From the IMG/VR virus record IMGVR_UViG_3300045974_000156, positions 19,892-83,891 of that record: 64,000 nt of DNA; one strand, written 5' to 3'. The notes under the pieces were generated by a model. The model searched no databases. It had not been told where the DNA came from and saw nothing but the letters and a program-made list of their open reading frames with translations. Position numbers and translations under genes: made by a program. Shown here piece after piece: positions 52,557 to 60,679 of this stretch (the stretch's first letter is position 1; each line of letters starts with the position of its first letter). The DNA comes from a virus.

Positions 52557-53306
52557 ATGGCTAGACATGCGATCCTTGATTATTTACAAAATCATGCTTT
52601 CTTTCTAATGGATCTCGCCCCCATAGGGGCGGCTAGTATGCCATTATTCATGCCCCTCTCGGGGTTTAGCTCCATAACAGCCCCTGAGATCAAAGTAGAG
52701 ACAGAGACTGTTAAAGAGTCTAATTGGTTTTATCCTACCTATGTAGTCAAGAGCGCCTCAGTAGGACCTATCAGGCTTCAGCGTGGTAGTACTCTTGCCA
52801 ATAGTGACTTTGAGAGGTGGATAAATAATGCGATCAAGGGTGATACCAGGGCATTTACTACCCCATCATTGGGTGGATTATTACCCACCATATCTATTAC
52901 CTCTGGGGGTCCTACTTTCAGACGTAAACTTATGCTTATTCAGTTTTTTCCTAGATGGCCACTGCCTGGTGGCATAGATGGTTTAGATCCTAGTGCTAGG
53001 GCTTTACTGGGAGAGGGCGTCCTAGCAGCCGCAGCCGTAGCGGGGGCAGCCACTGGTGGCGGGGGACTTGGTGGCGCTGTCATAGCTGGCGCTGCCGCAG
53101 TAGTGGGCGGTGGCTTAGAAATGTTGTTATCTGGCGAAGTTCCAGACTACGCCCTAAGATTACCCGCTAAGGCTTGGATCTTATACGATTGTATACCTAC
53201 TAGATACAAGGTCAGTGGGGAATTTAACGCAGGCTCAGCAGAGATATCTATTCAGGAACTTGAGCTTCAGCCTAGTTATATAGAAGAAATAAGTTTAATG
53301 GGGTAA
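52557..53306 (+). CDS. Second tube-like (gp19 family) protein with hydrophobic Gly/Ala insert
   Basis: This 249-aa paralogue keeps the gp19-like ends: FSSITAPEIKVETETVKESN, VGPIRLQRGSTLANSDFERW and KAWILYDCIPTRYKVSGEFN with SAEISIQELELQ. Residues about 158-198 are a Gly/Ala/Val-rich, uncharged insert (LAAAAVAGAATGGGGLGGAV) absent from the main tube protein. Two tube paralogues are known in some myoviruses, where one serves as the initiator or baseplate-end ring. The insert could line the lumen or touch a membrane; that is inference. Confidence 0.8.
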   Translation: MARHAILDYLQNHAFFLMDLAPIGAASMPLFMPLSGFSSITAPEIKVETETVKESNWFYPTYVVKSASVGPIRLQRGSTLANSDFERWINNAIKGDTRAFTTPSLGGLLPTISITSGGPTFRRKLMLIQFFPRWPLPGGIDGLDPSARALLGEGVLAAAAVAGAATGGGGLGGAVIAGAAAVVGGGLEMLLSGEVPDYALRLPAKAWILYDCIPTRYKVSGEFNAGSAEISIQELELQPSYIEEISLMG

Positions 53307-53308
53307 CT

Positions 53309-53542
53309 ATGTCAAACTACTTGTACTTTGTTGATGTGAAGAAATTACTCGATGAGACTATGACAGGTATGACCGGAGGAATCACGACTTCAGGATCTTT
53401 GGGTGGTCAGGTGCCTGGGAAGGGCATTTATTATCCAGCCCCAATGTTATTTACGACCAAGTACCCGATGGCTTGGGATGAAGAAGATCCCGCCAAAAAA
53501 GACCCTAGGAAAAAAAGCCTTAAGCAATACGAAAATCCGTAA
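53309..53542 (+). CDS. Hypothetical 77-aa protein
   Basis: Starts two bases after the previous stop. Sequence runs MSNYLYFVDVKKLLDETMTG, then a Gly/Ser-rich middle and a Lys/Asp-rich end (EEDPAKKDPRKKSLKQYENP). No family is recognised. It lies between the second tube gene and the HNH-like gene, so it is probably a small tail protein. Confidence 0.55.
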   Translation: MSNYLYFVDVKKLLDETMTGMTGGITTSGSLGGQVPGKGIYYPAPMLFTTKYPMAWDEEDPAKKDPRKKSLKQYENP

Positions 53543-53566
53543 GACCTTTACATAACAGTTTAAGTA

Positions 53567-54070
53567 ATGTATCCTCTTCTCATGGTCCCATGGGAAGAAA
53601 TCCGTAGAAATATATCTGGGCGTAAGTGCCAGAACTGCGGGAATACCCAAAATTTATTGATTATACCTATTATTCCTTTTGATAAGGGAGGATTACCTGT
53701 GGAAACAAACTCCGCTGTGGTATGCCGTACCTGTAACGACCGGACTATTATGCAAAGTTCGGTATCTAGTGACAAGCAGCTTATTAATTTCTGGCTAAGC
53801 CAGGAATTATATACTTGGCTAAGAGAACAAAGCCTCCAAGGGGGCATGGGAGCCGTTCTGAGGCAGCTTATGAGTGCCTATACCCAGAACCCTGATGCTT
53901 ATCAGGACATCGCTCTGTGGCAGGATACGGAGGCTAGAACACGGGTCAGCGTCTGGGTCCCTATGATGGACTACCAAGAGTTTAAGAAAACACTCCAAAA
54001 GAACGGTCTGTCTGTCACAGACGCCCTCAAGGGTATGCTACTCAGTCTAAAGAACCTAAAGGAGAATTAA
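53567..54070 (+). CDS. Histidine-free HNH-like zinc domain with two ribbon-helix-helix-like segments
   Basis: The 167-aa protein begins with an HNH-type zinc scaffold: C21-x2-C24, then PFDKGG, then C53-x2-C56-N57 (CRTCND). The catalytic His expected just before the GG is missing and the whole protein contains no histidine, so nuclease activity is unlikely. Two stretches look like ribbon-helix-helix DNA-binding motifs: 70-101 (KQLINFWLSQELYTWLREQS) and 126-160 (RVSVWVPMMDYQEFKKTL). It lacks a clear ribosome-binding site. It sits inside the tail operon, where a homing nuclease might once have inserted. A DNA-binding regulator is the inferred present role. Confidence 0.7.
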   Translation: MYPLLMVPWEEIRRNISGRKCQNCGNTQNLLIIPIIPFDKGGLPVETNSAVVCRTCNDRTIMQSSVSSDKQLINFWLSQELYTWLREQSLQGGMGAVLRQLMSAYTQNPDAYQDIALWQDTEARTRVSVWVPMMDYQEFKKTLQKNGLSVTDALKGMLLSLKNLKEN

Positions 54071-54071
54071 A

Positions 54072-54848
54072 ATGTCTAATGCTCTAGAGAAGAATATAAG
54101 AACCCTTGGGGATCCCAAAGCCAGCACTGGTATTTTTAAGTTACCCAGCGGATATCTAGCCCCAGACAGTACACTACATGACGAAATTCAACTTAGAGAG
54201 ATGACCGGAGCAGAGGAGGATATTCTCTCAGGACCCGGTTCAGTTATGTCCAAGCTTAATACCATAATCGGTAACTGTGTAATAAAAGTAGGGACCATAA
54301 CGGATAAGAAGCTGATGCACGACATAGTGATGAATATACCGGCGGTAGACAGGGTGTGTATATTGCTAATGTTGAGAGCCATCACAATAAATGATGAGTA
54401 CTCCTTCGACGCAAACTGCCCCGGATGTAAAACAGAAGGATCTTATACTGTAGTTCTTAGTTCATTAAAAGTAAAAGACATGGAGGATAAGAAAAAGAGG
54501 GTATTTGACCTCAAATTACCATCAGGTAAGACAGTACAGATCAAGACTCTCTTAGGCAAAGACGAGCATGATGCAGCAGAGATAGCTAAGAAGTTCCCTA
54601 ATGACTTGGCTTCCGCAGCTATGATGACCAGAATAGCCGCCATAGAAGGTACGCCAGCTACGCTAGAGACAATAAAAACACTAAGCTGGAAGGATACTAG
54701 GTTTATTAGGACAGAGCTTAAGAAGATAGATCCGACCATAGACACTCTTATAGAAAATACGTGCCAGACATGTAAAAGAGATTTTAGTGTCGAGCTTGAT
54801 ATAGGATCTGCAAGTTTTTTCTTCCCTTCGGAAATCGGGAACTCCTAG
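54072..54848 (+). CDS. Tail assembly chaperone (T4 gp26-like), zero-frame product
   Basis: The 258-aa protein starts behind GGAG in the end of the preceding gene. It has LPSGYLAPDSTLHDEIQLRE, EEDILSGPGS, a DRVCILLMLRAITIN helix and two Cys pairs (CPGC near residue 115 and CQTC near 235) that may bind zinc. This matches the gp26/baseplate-chaperone family encoded just before tape-measure genes. A slippery T TTT TTC at 54815-54821 lets a fraction of ribosomes shift to make a longer form. The zero-frame form ends with FFFPSEIGNS. Confidence 0.8.
   Translation: MSNALEKNIRTLGDPKASTGIFKLPSGYLAPDSTLHDEIQLREMTGAEEDILSGPGSVMSKLNTIIGNCVIKVGTITDKKLMHDIVMNIPAVDRVCILLMLRAITINDEYSFDANCPGCKTEGSYTVVLSSLKVKDMEDKKKRVFDLKLPSGKTVQIKTLLGKDEHDAAEIAKKFPNDLASAAMMTRIAAIEGTPATLETIKTLSWKDTRFIRTELKKIDPTIDTLIENTCQTCKRDFSVELDIGSASFFFPSEIGNS
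54815..54821 (+). other. Programmed -1 frameshift site, T TTT TTC
   Basis: In the zero frame, TTT (54816-54818) and TTC (54819-54821) are preceded by T at 54815. This gives the canonical X XXY YYZ slippery heptamer, 25 bases before the zero-frame stop. The -1 frame is open beyond the stop to 54982. Frameshifting between two tail-chaperone frames before a tape-measure gene is a conserved feature of tailed phages. Confidence 0.75.
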
Positions 54849-54982
54849 AGGTCCAGATTTTCCAATTGATGGAGCTATGGCATATTAGTTATAGTGACTT
54901 GATGGAAATGCCTTCATCCATAAGGTGGCGTTTTCTAGAGAAAAAGTTAGATATGGAAAAACGTCATAGATCTAAAAAATAA
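54821..54982 (+). CDS. -1 frameshift extension of the tail assembly chaperone
   Basis: After slippage at T TTT TTC the new frame reads LPFGNRELLEVQIFQLMELW, then HISYSDLMEMPSSIRWRFLE and ends HRSKK at 54982. The fused product would be about 303 aa. The ELLEVQIF and YSDLMEMP segments have the look of the short C-terminal extensions found in gpG-T-type fusion chaperones. A stand-alone start at ATG 54869 is possible, but no ribosome-binding site precedes it. The extension ends 18 bases before the tape-measure gene. Confidence 0.75.
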   Translation, partial: LPFGNRELLEVQIFQLMELWHISYSDLMEMPSSIRWRFLEKKLDMEKRHRSKK

Positions 54983-55000
54983 AAGAACTAGGAAAACAAG

Positions 55001-57490
55001 ATGCTGCCACAACTTGGACTAGCTTACATATTCAGAGGACAAGATGCTGGATTAGGTGAAAGCCAAAAAGGCTTCCTAGCCGGATTCCAGAGAATGGGTG
55101 CGGCTGTAGGCGAGGTTGTTGATCGTCTAACGAGCATGGGTGATTCCAGTAAACGTGTGCTCCAGGAGCAGCTTGAGCAGGACGCTGCCGACGCAAGAAA
55201 ATCCATACAAAGCATCTCTGAGGGATGGAATGATGACCTAAAATCCCACGTTGGTGAACTAGTATCTATTTCACAGGATCTCAAAATACCTGCGATGGAA
55301 GTAGCAAAGACGTTCCAGAATCTAACAAACTCAGGTCTGGATATTAATAAACTCGGAGGTACTAGGGGGTTTCTAGAGTTTGCCAGAGTCTCAGGTGTAG
55401 GTGCAGCACAGTTATCCGAGAAGCTAGCACTACTGGCTCATCGTAATAACATGAGTTCTGAGCAAATACGCGAGATGATGGAAAACATGATGGCTAGCGG
55501 TAAGCAATTCAACGTCGGAAATGCAGGTATTCAGAGATTACCAGAGATGATTGATCGCATCACGAAGTCAACTTCCGCACTTAAGGATGTAAATATAAGT
55601 GACTGGATCAAGTCAGAGTCTTCTCTAGGATCTGCCCTAAGTGGTATTTTCGGTGGTGCGGATGAGGGCTTCAGGGAAGCCGCTGGCGTGACAGGTCGAA
55701 TAACAGACATGAGACAGAAGATACAAGACTTGAAGACAGGGATGGGCACAAATTTAAGTGCCACCACGGAAGAGATGGCTATATTTTCTCATAGTGTAGA
55801 CGCTGCATTTGAGGCAGGAGCTAAAAGCCCGAGAGAGTTTGTAAGGTCACTACTAGAGATGTCTAAACAAGCAGACAAGTTCGGAAGCGTGTATAAAGAA
55901 AGATTCGTGAATGCATTAAGGGCTGGAAATCCTCAACTTGCTGCTGTGATTCTAGATTCCGAAAAAGCAGCAAAGCTTACAGAGGCATTGGCGGATCAAG
56001 AAGCTAGTATGGATAAAAATCGCACAGATATGCGAGATAGGATGAAGAGAGACGTAGCTAGGACTAGCTTTGAGGATATCATAAAGTACGAAGGCGAGAA
56101 GTTCATGGCAGAAATGTCCAAGCTAGCCCCCAATGTCAGTCAAAATCTGACAGCAAATATAAAAGGCGAACTTAAGCATTTTACAACAATGATGAAAGAG
56201 GCAGGAAAAGATCCCCATAGCTTGCTGGGTATGCTGGGTAAAGGTATGGCTACTGTTAGGAAAGAAGGTGCTCTGGCATTTTTACCGCAAGAGCTAAAAG
56301 GCACTGTCGGGGCATTGTCGGCTATCAAGCAACAGCTTGGACCCACTCTCGGTATGTTAAATGAGATGGGCATAAATTTTGAAAACTTATTTAACCCTAT
56401 GGGTTGGATTAAGATGCTGACTGGTGGGGTCATAATAGAATTTTTCAAGAACCTAAAGCAAAGTGGTGGCGATGTTACCGAGGCTTTCGATAAGACAGGC
56501 GAGACTATAGCTGCGTGGATAGATAAAGCTACTAATTTCTTTAGTGGCATGGGCGAAGGAATGTCCAAGTTTCTCGGTGAGCACAGTGTTGTTATAAATA
56601 AGCTCAAGACATCTCTTAAGAAATTCTGGAATGAGACCGCTATACCTCTGGCAGAAAAAGCCTTCGATAAGATGATTGACATTGGATCTTGGGCTGTAGA
56701 TAAACTCATGAGTAAAATGGTAGATGCTGCGCTAAATAATAAAGCAGGGGTTGCGGCGGTAAGTATCGCAGCCTTGGCAGGAGGCATACTAGGATTTGCG
56801 TTGCTTGGTCCGGCAGGAATTATTCCTGGTATGAAGATCGGTGCTTTGGGTTCTCTGACTGTACAGGGGCTAATGAATTGGTTTAATAATAGGGAATCAG
56901 AGAAAGAGTATAACGATACCCTAGCAGGCAGGGCTGCACTTAGGAAGCAGTTAAGTGGGGTATCTATTCAGGATCTACTGGCTATGAGAGATGAAAAAAA
57001 GAAGGAAGCGGATGAGGGTGATAAGAGGCGGACTAACTATTTAGAGGACGGTACAGCTTATACAGAGACTGATGAAGAATACAATGCTCGTAGAAAGAAA
57101 AATAAGTTACACGAAAAATCCAATTTTATATCTAAACTTTTGGTGGAAAGATTAAATTCTGAAGAGCAGTCTGAATTATCTAAAGCCAGCGAGGCTGTGG
57201 GCGATAACAGATGGGCTGATAAAAAAATAGCCGCCACCGCACAAGTGCAACAACAAATAATAGATAAAATAAAAAGTGACTTTAGTGTAGAGAATGAGCA
57301 AGAACAAGCTAAGATGGTTCTTCAGCTACGAGCAGCCGTAGAGGTTCTAAAAAGTCTTAAACACGCAGCAGACGCTCAGGTACATGTAGCTAAAAAAGCC
57401 CTCAAGGAGCATGAAAAGGCTAACGGAACGGCGGCAGGACCCGAACATACAGAGTCAGGACCTGTAGCCCCTGTAGAATTAATTGAATAA
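55001..57490 (+). CDS. Tail tape measure protein
   Basis: The 829-aa protein starts behind AGGAAAAC. It is almost wholly helical, with many amphipathic segments (GVGAAQLSEKLALLAHRNNM, EEMAIFSHSVDAAFEAGAKS). A hydrophobic segment near residues 584-628 (AGVAAVSIAALAGGILGFAL) probably meets the host membrane during DNA delivery. It follows the frameshifted chaperone and precedes baseplate genes, the standard position. Using the usual 0.15 nm per residue, the tail would be roughly 120 nm long. Confidence 0.88.
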   Translation: MLPQLGLAYIFRGQDAGLGESQKGFLAGFQRMGAAVGEVVDRLTSMGDSSKRVLQEQLEQDAADARKSIQSISEGWNDDLKSHVGELVSISQDLKIPAMEVAKTFQNLTNSGLDINKLGGTRGFLEFARVSGVGAAQLSEKLALLAHRNNMSSEQIREMMENMMASGKQFNVGNAGIQRLPEMIDRITKSTSALKDVNISDWIKSESSLGSALSGIFGGADEGFREAAGVTGRITDMRQKIQDLKTGMGTNLSATTEEMAIFSHSVDAAFEAGAKSPREFVRSLLEMSKQADKFGSVYKERFVNALRAGNPQLAAVILDSEKAAKLTEALADQEASMDKNRTDMRDRMKRDVARTSFEDIIKYEGEKFMAEMSKLAPNVSQNLTANIKGELKHFTTMMKEAGKDPHSLLGMLGKGMATVRKEGALAFLPQELKGTVGALSAIKQQLGPTLGMLNEMGINFENLFNPMGWIKMLTGGVIIEFFKNLKQSGGDVTEAFDKTGETIAAWIDKATNFFSGMGEGMSKFLGEHSVVINKLKTSLKKFWNETAIPLAEKAFDKMIDIGSWAVDKLMSKMVDAALNNKAGVAAVSIAALAGGILGFALLGPAGIIPGMKIGALGSLTVQGLMNWFNNRESEKEYNDTLAGRAALRKQLSGVSIQDLLAMRDEKKKEADEGDKRRTNYLEDGTAYTETDEEYNARRKKNKLHEKSNFISKLLVERLNSEEQSELSKASEAVGDNRWADKKIAATAQVQQQIIDKIKSDFSVENEQEQAKMVLQLRAAVEVLKSLKHAADAQVHVAKKALKEHEKANGTAAGPEHTESGPVAPVELIE

Positions 57491-57505
57491 CACTAGAGGT
57501 ATCTC

Positions 57506-57817
57506 ATGTCTGTAGCAATCACCAAAGGTAGTAGGTTAAATAATAGTACTTTGATTCTAGTCGATGGTGTAGAATTTTGGCAGACGCCTAATCTCGTAAC
57601 AATACCTCAATCCACAGGGGACCTGAGATATACAGTTAAACAAACAGACCGCATAGATTCTATAGCTAACAATTTCTATGGGGATCCTGATATGTGGTGG
57701 GTCATAGCTAGAGCTAACAATATCGAACTAATACCTACAGATCTTTACGAGGGGCGGGTACTCATAATACCATCCCCTAATTTTATAAAATCCACACTAG
57801 GGGCATCTGTAATCTAA
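57506..57817 (+). CDS. LysM-type baseplate protein (gp53-like)
   Basis: The 103-aa protein starts behind AGAGG. Residues 38-95 are a LysM-like domain: LRYTVKQTDRIDSIANNFYG, then DPDMWWVIARANNI and YEGRVLIIPS. Small LysM proteins lie next to the hub gene in many contractile phages (P2 gpX, T4 gp53 C-terminal part) and hold the hub or peptidoglycan-facing baseplate parts together. The position right after the tape measure fits. Confidence 0.8.
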   Translation: MSVAITKGSRLNNSTLILVDGVEFWQTPNLVTIPQSTGDLRYTVKQTDRIDSIANNFYGDPDMWWVIARANNIELIPTDLYEGRVLIIPSPNFIKSTLGASVI

Positions 57818-57824
57818 GTATAAT

Positions 57825-59264
57825 ATGGAAAACGATAGCGCCAGCACTAGTGCCAAGCACATGGACTTCAGCGGTCCATTCATGCAATGTTCTCTGGTCA
57901 CTCCAGATAACATACAGATACCCCTATGGACCAATACAACCATAGACGGAAAGTCTACAGAGCAAGGTAAAGAGGCTCTAAAGTATACCGGATTGACTTC
58001 TTTACCCTATGTCAGCGATCTAGTCATAAATAGCCCTCTCTCCAGAATACCGAGAATAACTGTATCCCTAACACCGCCATATAGAGAAGCTGTAATATTA
58101 ATGAATAAAAGCTTTCTTAACTGGGGTAGTGTATCCCTGAAGGCAAGAGTTGGTTATTGGGGATCCTTCAGAGGATCACCCGTATGGTCTCCTGTTTTTA
58201 CCGGTTTGCTACTGGCACCTTCTGCTACTTTCGGGGAGAACGTTACAATCACTATGACCTCGCAAGGTCCATCGTCTTTGTTTATTAACGCTGTACCGCA
58301 TCCATATCCGAAGACAGAAACACGAATTAGCATATTAAATCAACTACTAAAAGGCAAAGGGTCTAATGTAAGACATGGGCTAGGTGCTGACGGTATAAAT
58401 AAACCCTTAGTAGTTATGCCTCATCTAAAAAATGCAAGTCAGGCTATACAGGATTACTGGACTAAACCAGGTGGTGGGGTTAATAGGGAGTCTTTAGACT
58501 ACGGTCAAAAATCTGATTTCGCGGTACTTAAAGAGATACTGGACCATTCTCAGTGTAGATGGCTTATGCTTAATAATGAATTACATATATACCCGATAAA
58601 AGATCTTAATGCCGCCGCACCTAAGAGGGTGTTTACTGTAATGGATTATCCGGGCGGATCTATGAAGAAAGGTTATTATCCAATATTGTCTGTCTCTACA
58701 CCAAATACAGGCATGTTTTTACCTGGAGTCATAGACTCACTAACAGAATCATACATAGATCCTGCCACAAAACAAGAGACTACCGCAGTTATTACTGAAA
58801 CATCTTTGGATATAACTAGAGTAGGTGATGGATCTAAGAATTACGCCCCATCCAACCAGATGCCGGGTACACCCGTTATCCCAGGAGAGATTGTAAATTT
58901 TAGACCGTCGCCCCGTCCAGGAGAGTCGCACAGGACCAAAGCCCAACTACAAAAGTACATAACTGATGTACAGTCAGTTAAACTAAATATAGAGACACTA
59001 GGTATACCGGACATCCTACCAGGAGAGGTAGTTAAGGTTGTGGGTTGCAGTGATAGGATAGATGGTAATTATGCTGTTTGGGATATAACTCATAGATTCA
59101 ACTCGTCTGGATTATCCACCTCACTTGTGTTACAAAGTACAGAGCTTAAAATATCGAAAGATATAGGCGTGCAGGGTAACCCAAACAAACAAAAAGAAGA
59201 TACAGGCGCTGGTAGGTCGATAATCGTAGAGCCTAGGCACGCCGGACTTATTGCCCCTATGTAA
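57825..59264 (+). CDS. Baseplate hub protein (gp27/gpD-like)
   Basis: The 479-aa protein begins at ATG 57825 with no strong ribosome-binding site. It has hub-type features: an N-terminal barrel with IPRITVSLTPPYREAVILMN and SPVFTGLLLAPSATFGENVT, a helical segment TRISILNQLLKGKG, and a second barrel with CRWLMLNNELHIYP and VKLNIETLGIPDILPGEVVK near the C-terminus. It lies between the LysM protein and the spike, as hub genes do. The hub would form a trimer that seats the spike and joins the tube. Confidence 0.75.
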   Translation: MENDSASTSAKHMDFSGPFMQCSLVTPDNIQIPLWTNTTIDGKSTEQGKEALKYTGLTSLPYVSDLVINSPLSRIPRITVSLTPPYREAVILMNKSFLNWGSVSLKARVGYWGSFRGSPVWSPVFTGLLLAPSATFGENVTITMTSQGPSSLFINAVPHPYPKTETRISILNQLLKGKGSNVRHGLGADGINKPLVVMPHLKNASQAIQDYWTKPGGGVNRESLDYGQKSDFAVLKEILDHSQCRWLMLNNELHIYPIKDLNAAAPKRVFTVMDYPGGSMKKGYYPILSVSTPNTGMFLPGVIDSLTESYIDPATKQETTAVITETSLDITRVGDGSKNYAPSNQMPGTPVIPGEIVNFRPSPRPGESHRTKAQLQKYITDVQSVKLNIETLGIPDILPGEVVKVVGCSDRIDGNYAVWDITHRFNSSGLSTSLVLQSTELKISKDIGVQGNPNKQKEDTGAGRSIIVEPRHAGLIAPM

Positions 59265-59278
59265 ACGAGAGTAAATTT

Positions 59279-60253
59279 ATGGCAACTATGACTCTAAATG
59301 ATATGAGGTCCAGAATTGCCTCGATGGACCTGCGTATCAAGAACCTGAAAGAAGAAGATATTAACTTTATTGAAACATTATGCTATCAAGGTTTGGAGCG
59401 TTATCATAAATTTTATAGCATATACGACGCTATAGTGGTAGATAATAAAGATCCGGATGGTCTAGGCAGAATACAGATACGAAGTCCAGGCGCATCTCAC
59501 TCACCAAAAGCTTACCCACTAGAGTGGGTTGGACCAGCCGCACCCATGGCTGGAAACGGCAGCGGGCATTTTTTTGTACCAAACATAGGCGACATAGTGT
59601 ACGTTATGTTCAGCCATGGCGATCCTTCTCTACCCATAGCTTATCTAGGTTCTTATTATATACAGGGGTCTGTACCTATCCAGTTTCAATACAGCGGTGG
59701 AACTACACCTACCAAACAAGGGGTGGTAACCCAATCAGGTCACTCGCTGGTATTCGATAATACACAAGGGTCCGAGTCGGTAACACTGGGGTGGAATAAT
59801 CACACAGATCCAGGGCAGCTAGACGGCAAGAGCCAAGCTAGTCTTGTACTGGATAACGGAGGGGATGTCACTGTCATGGCAGCGGACGGTTCCAATGTCC
59901 ACATAGACCACGCTGGGCAGTCAATCACCGTCACAGACTCCAATAAAAATGTAGTGCTGTTAGACAACACAGGCATCACCATAACCGACGCGAACGGTAA
60001 CAAGATATTTCTAGGGGGTGGAGATAACAACATAACATTGACAGGTACCTTTAATGTCAAGAGTAATTCCAGTGTGCTGGATTCAGGGACAGTCAGTCTC
60101 GGCTCTAGCCCCAACGAAGTAGCTATCCTCGGCAAAGCATTCTTACAAGCATTCAATAGCCATGTACATCCGCACCCAATGGGTCCTACTTCAGCGCCAC
60201 TACCTCCAGTACCCTCGACAGTTTTGTCTCAGACCATCAAAATTTCTCCCTAG
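59279..60253 (+). CDS. Baseplate central spike (gp5/gpV-like)
   Basis: The 324-aa protein has an OB-fold at about residues 45-120 (DPDGLGRIQIRSPGASHSPK, then FFVPNIGDIVYVMFSHGDPS). A beta-helical needle follows with repeats such as VTVMAADGSNVHIDHAGQSI and GITITDANGNKIFLGG. The tip has SHVHPHPMGPTSAP, an HxH motif that binds a metal ion in P2-type spikes. No lysozyme domain is inserted, unlike T4 gp5. It punctures the outer membrane during contraction. Confidence 0.88.
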   Translation: MATMTLNDMRSRIASMDLRIKNLKEEDINFIETLCYQGLERYHKFYSIYDAIVVDNKDPDGLGRIQIRSPGASHSPKAYPLEWVGPAAPMAGNGSGHFFVPNIGDIVYVMFSHGDPSLPIAYLGSYYIQGSVPIQFQYSGGTTPTKQGVVTQSGHSLVFDNTQGSESVTLGWNNHTDPGQLDGKSQASLVLDNGGDVTVMAADGSNVHIDHAGQSITVTDSNKNVVLLDNTGITITDANGNKIFLGGGDNNITLTGTFNVKSNSSVLDSGTVSLGSSPNEVAILGKAFLQAFNSHVHPHPMGPTSAPLPPVPSTVLSQTIKISP

Positions 60254-60304
60254 TTCGGTGGCGAATACATAGAAAGTGATGTAGAGTAAACATAGGAGCA
60301 AGCC

Positions 60305-60679
60305 TTGGCAATCTACAACGGATTACTATTTCCTTTTACTAAATCAGGCACGGCGTTGCCAGCGCCTGCTACAGATGATGATCTTGTAGCAGCATCCCTG
60401 ATGCAAATAATAGGCACAACTCAAGGCGAAAGGGTTATGCGTGATGATTTTGGGTGTGGGATTATAAATAACGTATTCGATAATAACGACAGCATCCTCC
60501 AAGAGCTTCTAAAACTCAATATTATGACAGCTATTGCCAAATACGAGCCTCGTGTAATAGTCCACGGTGTAAAATTCGTAAAAAACTCCGAAGGTAACGG
60601 AATTACGGCTACCATATCTTATGTAGTTACAGCCACCGGAAATAAGTCCCAGTTGACCCAGAAAATAGGGGGAGTGTAA
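60305..60679 (+). CDS. Baseplate wedge protein (gp25/GPW-like)
   Basis: The 124-aa protein starts at TTG 60305, six bases after AGGAG (60294-60298); no upstream ATG is in frame. The family signature is clear: LMQIIGTTQGERVMRDDFGC, then an EPRVIVHGVKF strand. gp25-like proteins form part of the baseplate wedge and seed the sheath. The length is close to T4 gp25 (132 aa). The stop overlaps the baseplate J start (TAATG), so the two are co-translated. Confidence 0.88.
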   Translation: MAIYNGLLFPFTKSGTALPAPATDDDLVAASLMQIIGTTQGERVMRDDFGCGIINNVFDNNDSILQELLKLNIMTAIAKYEPRVIVHGVKFVKNSEGNGITATISYVVTATGNKSQLTQKIGGV

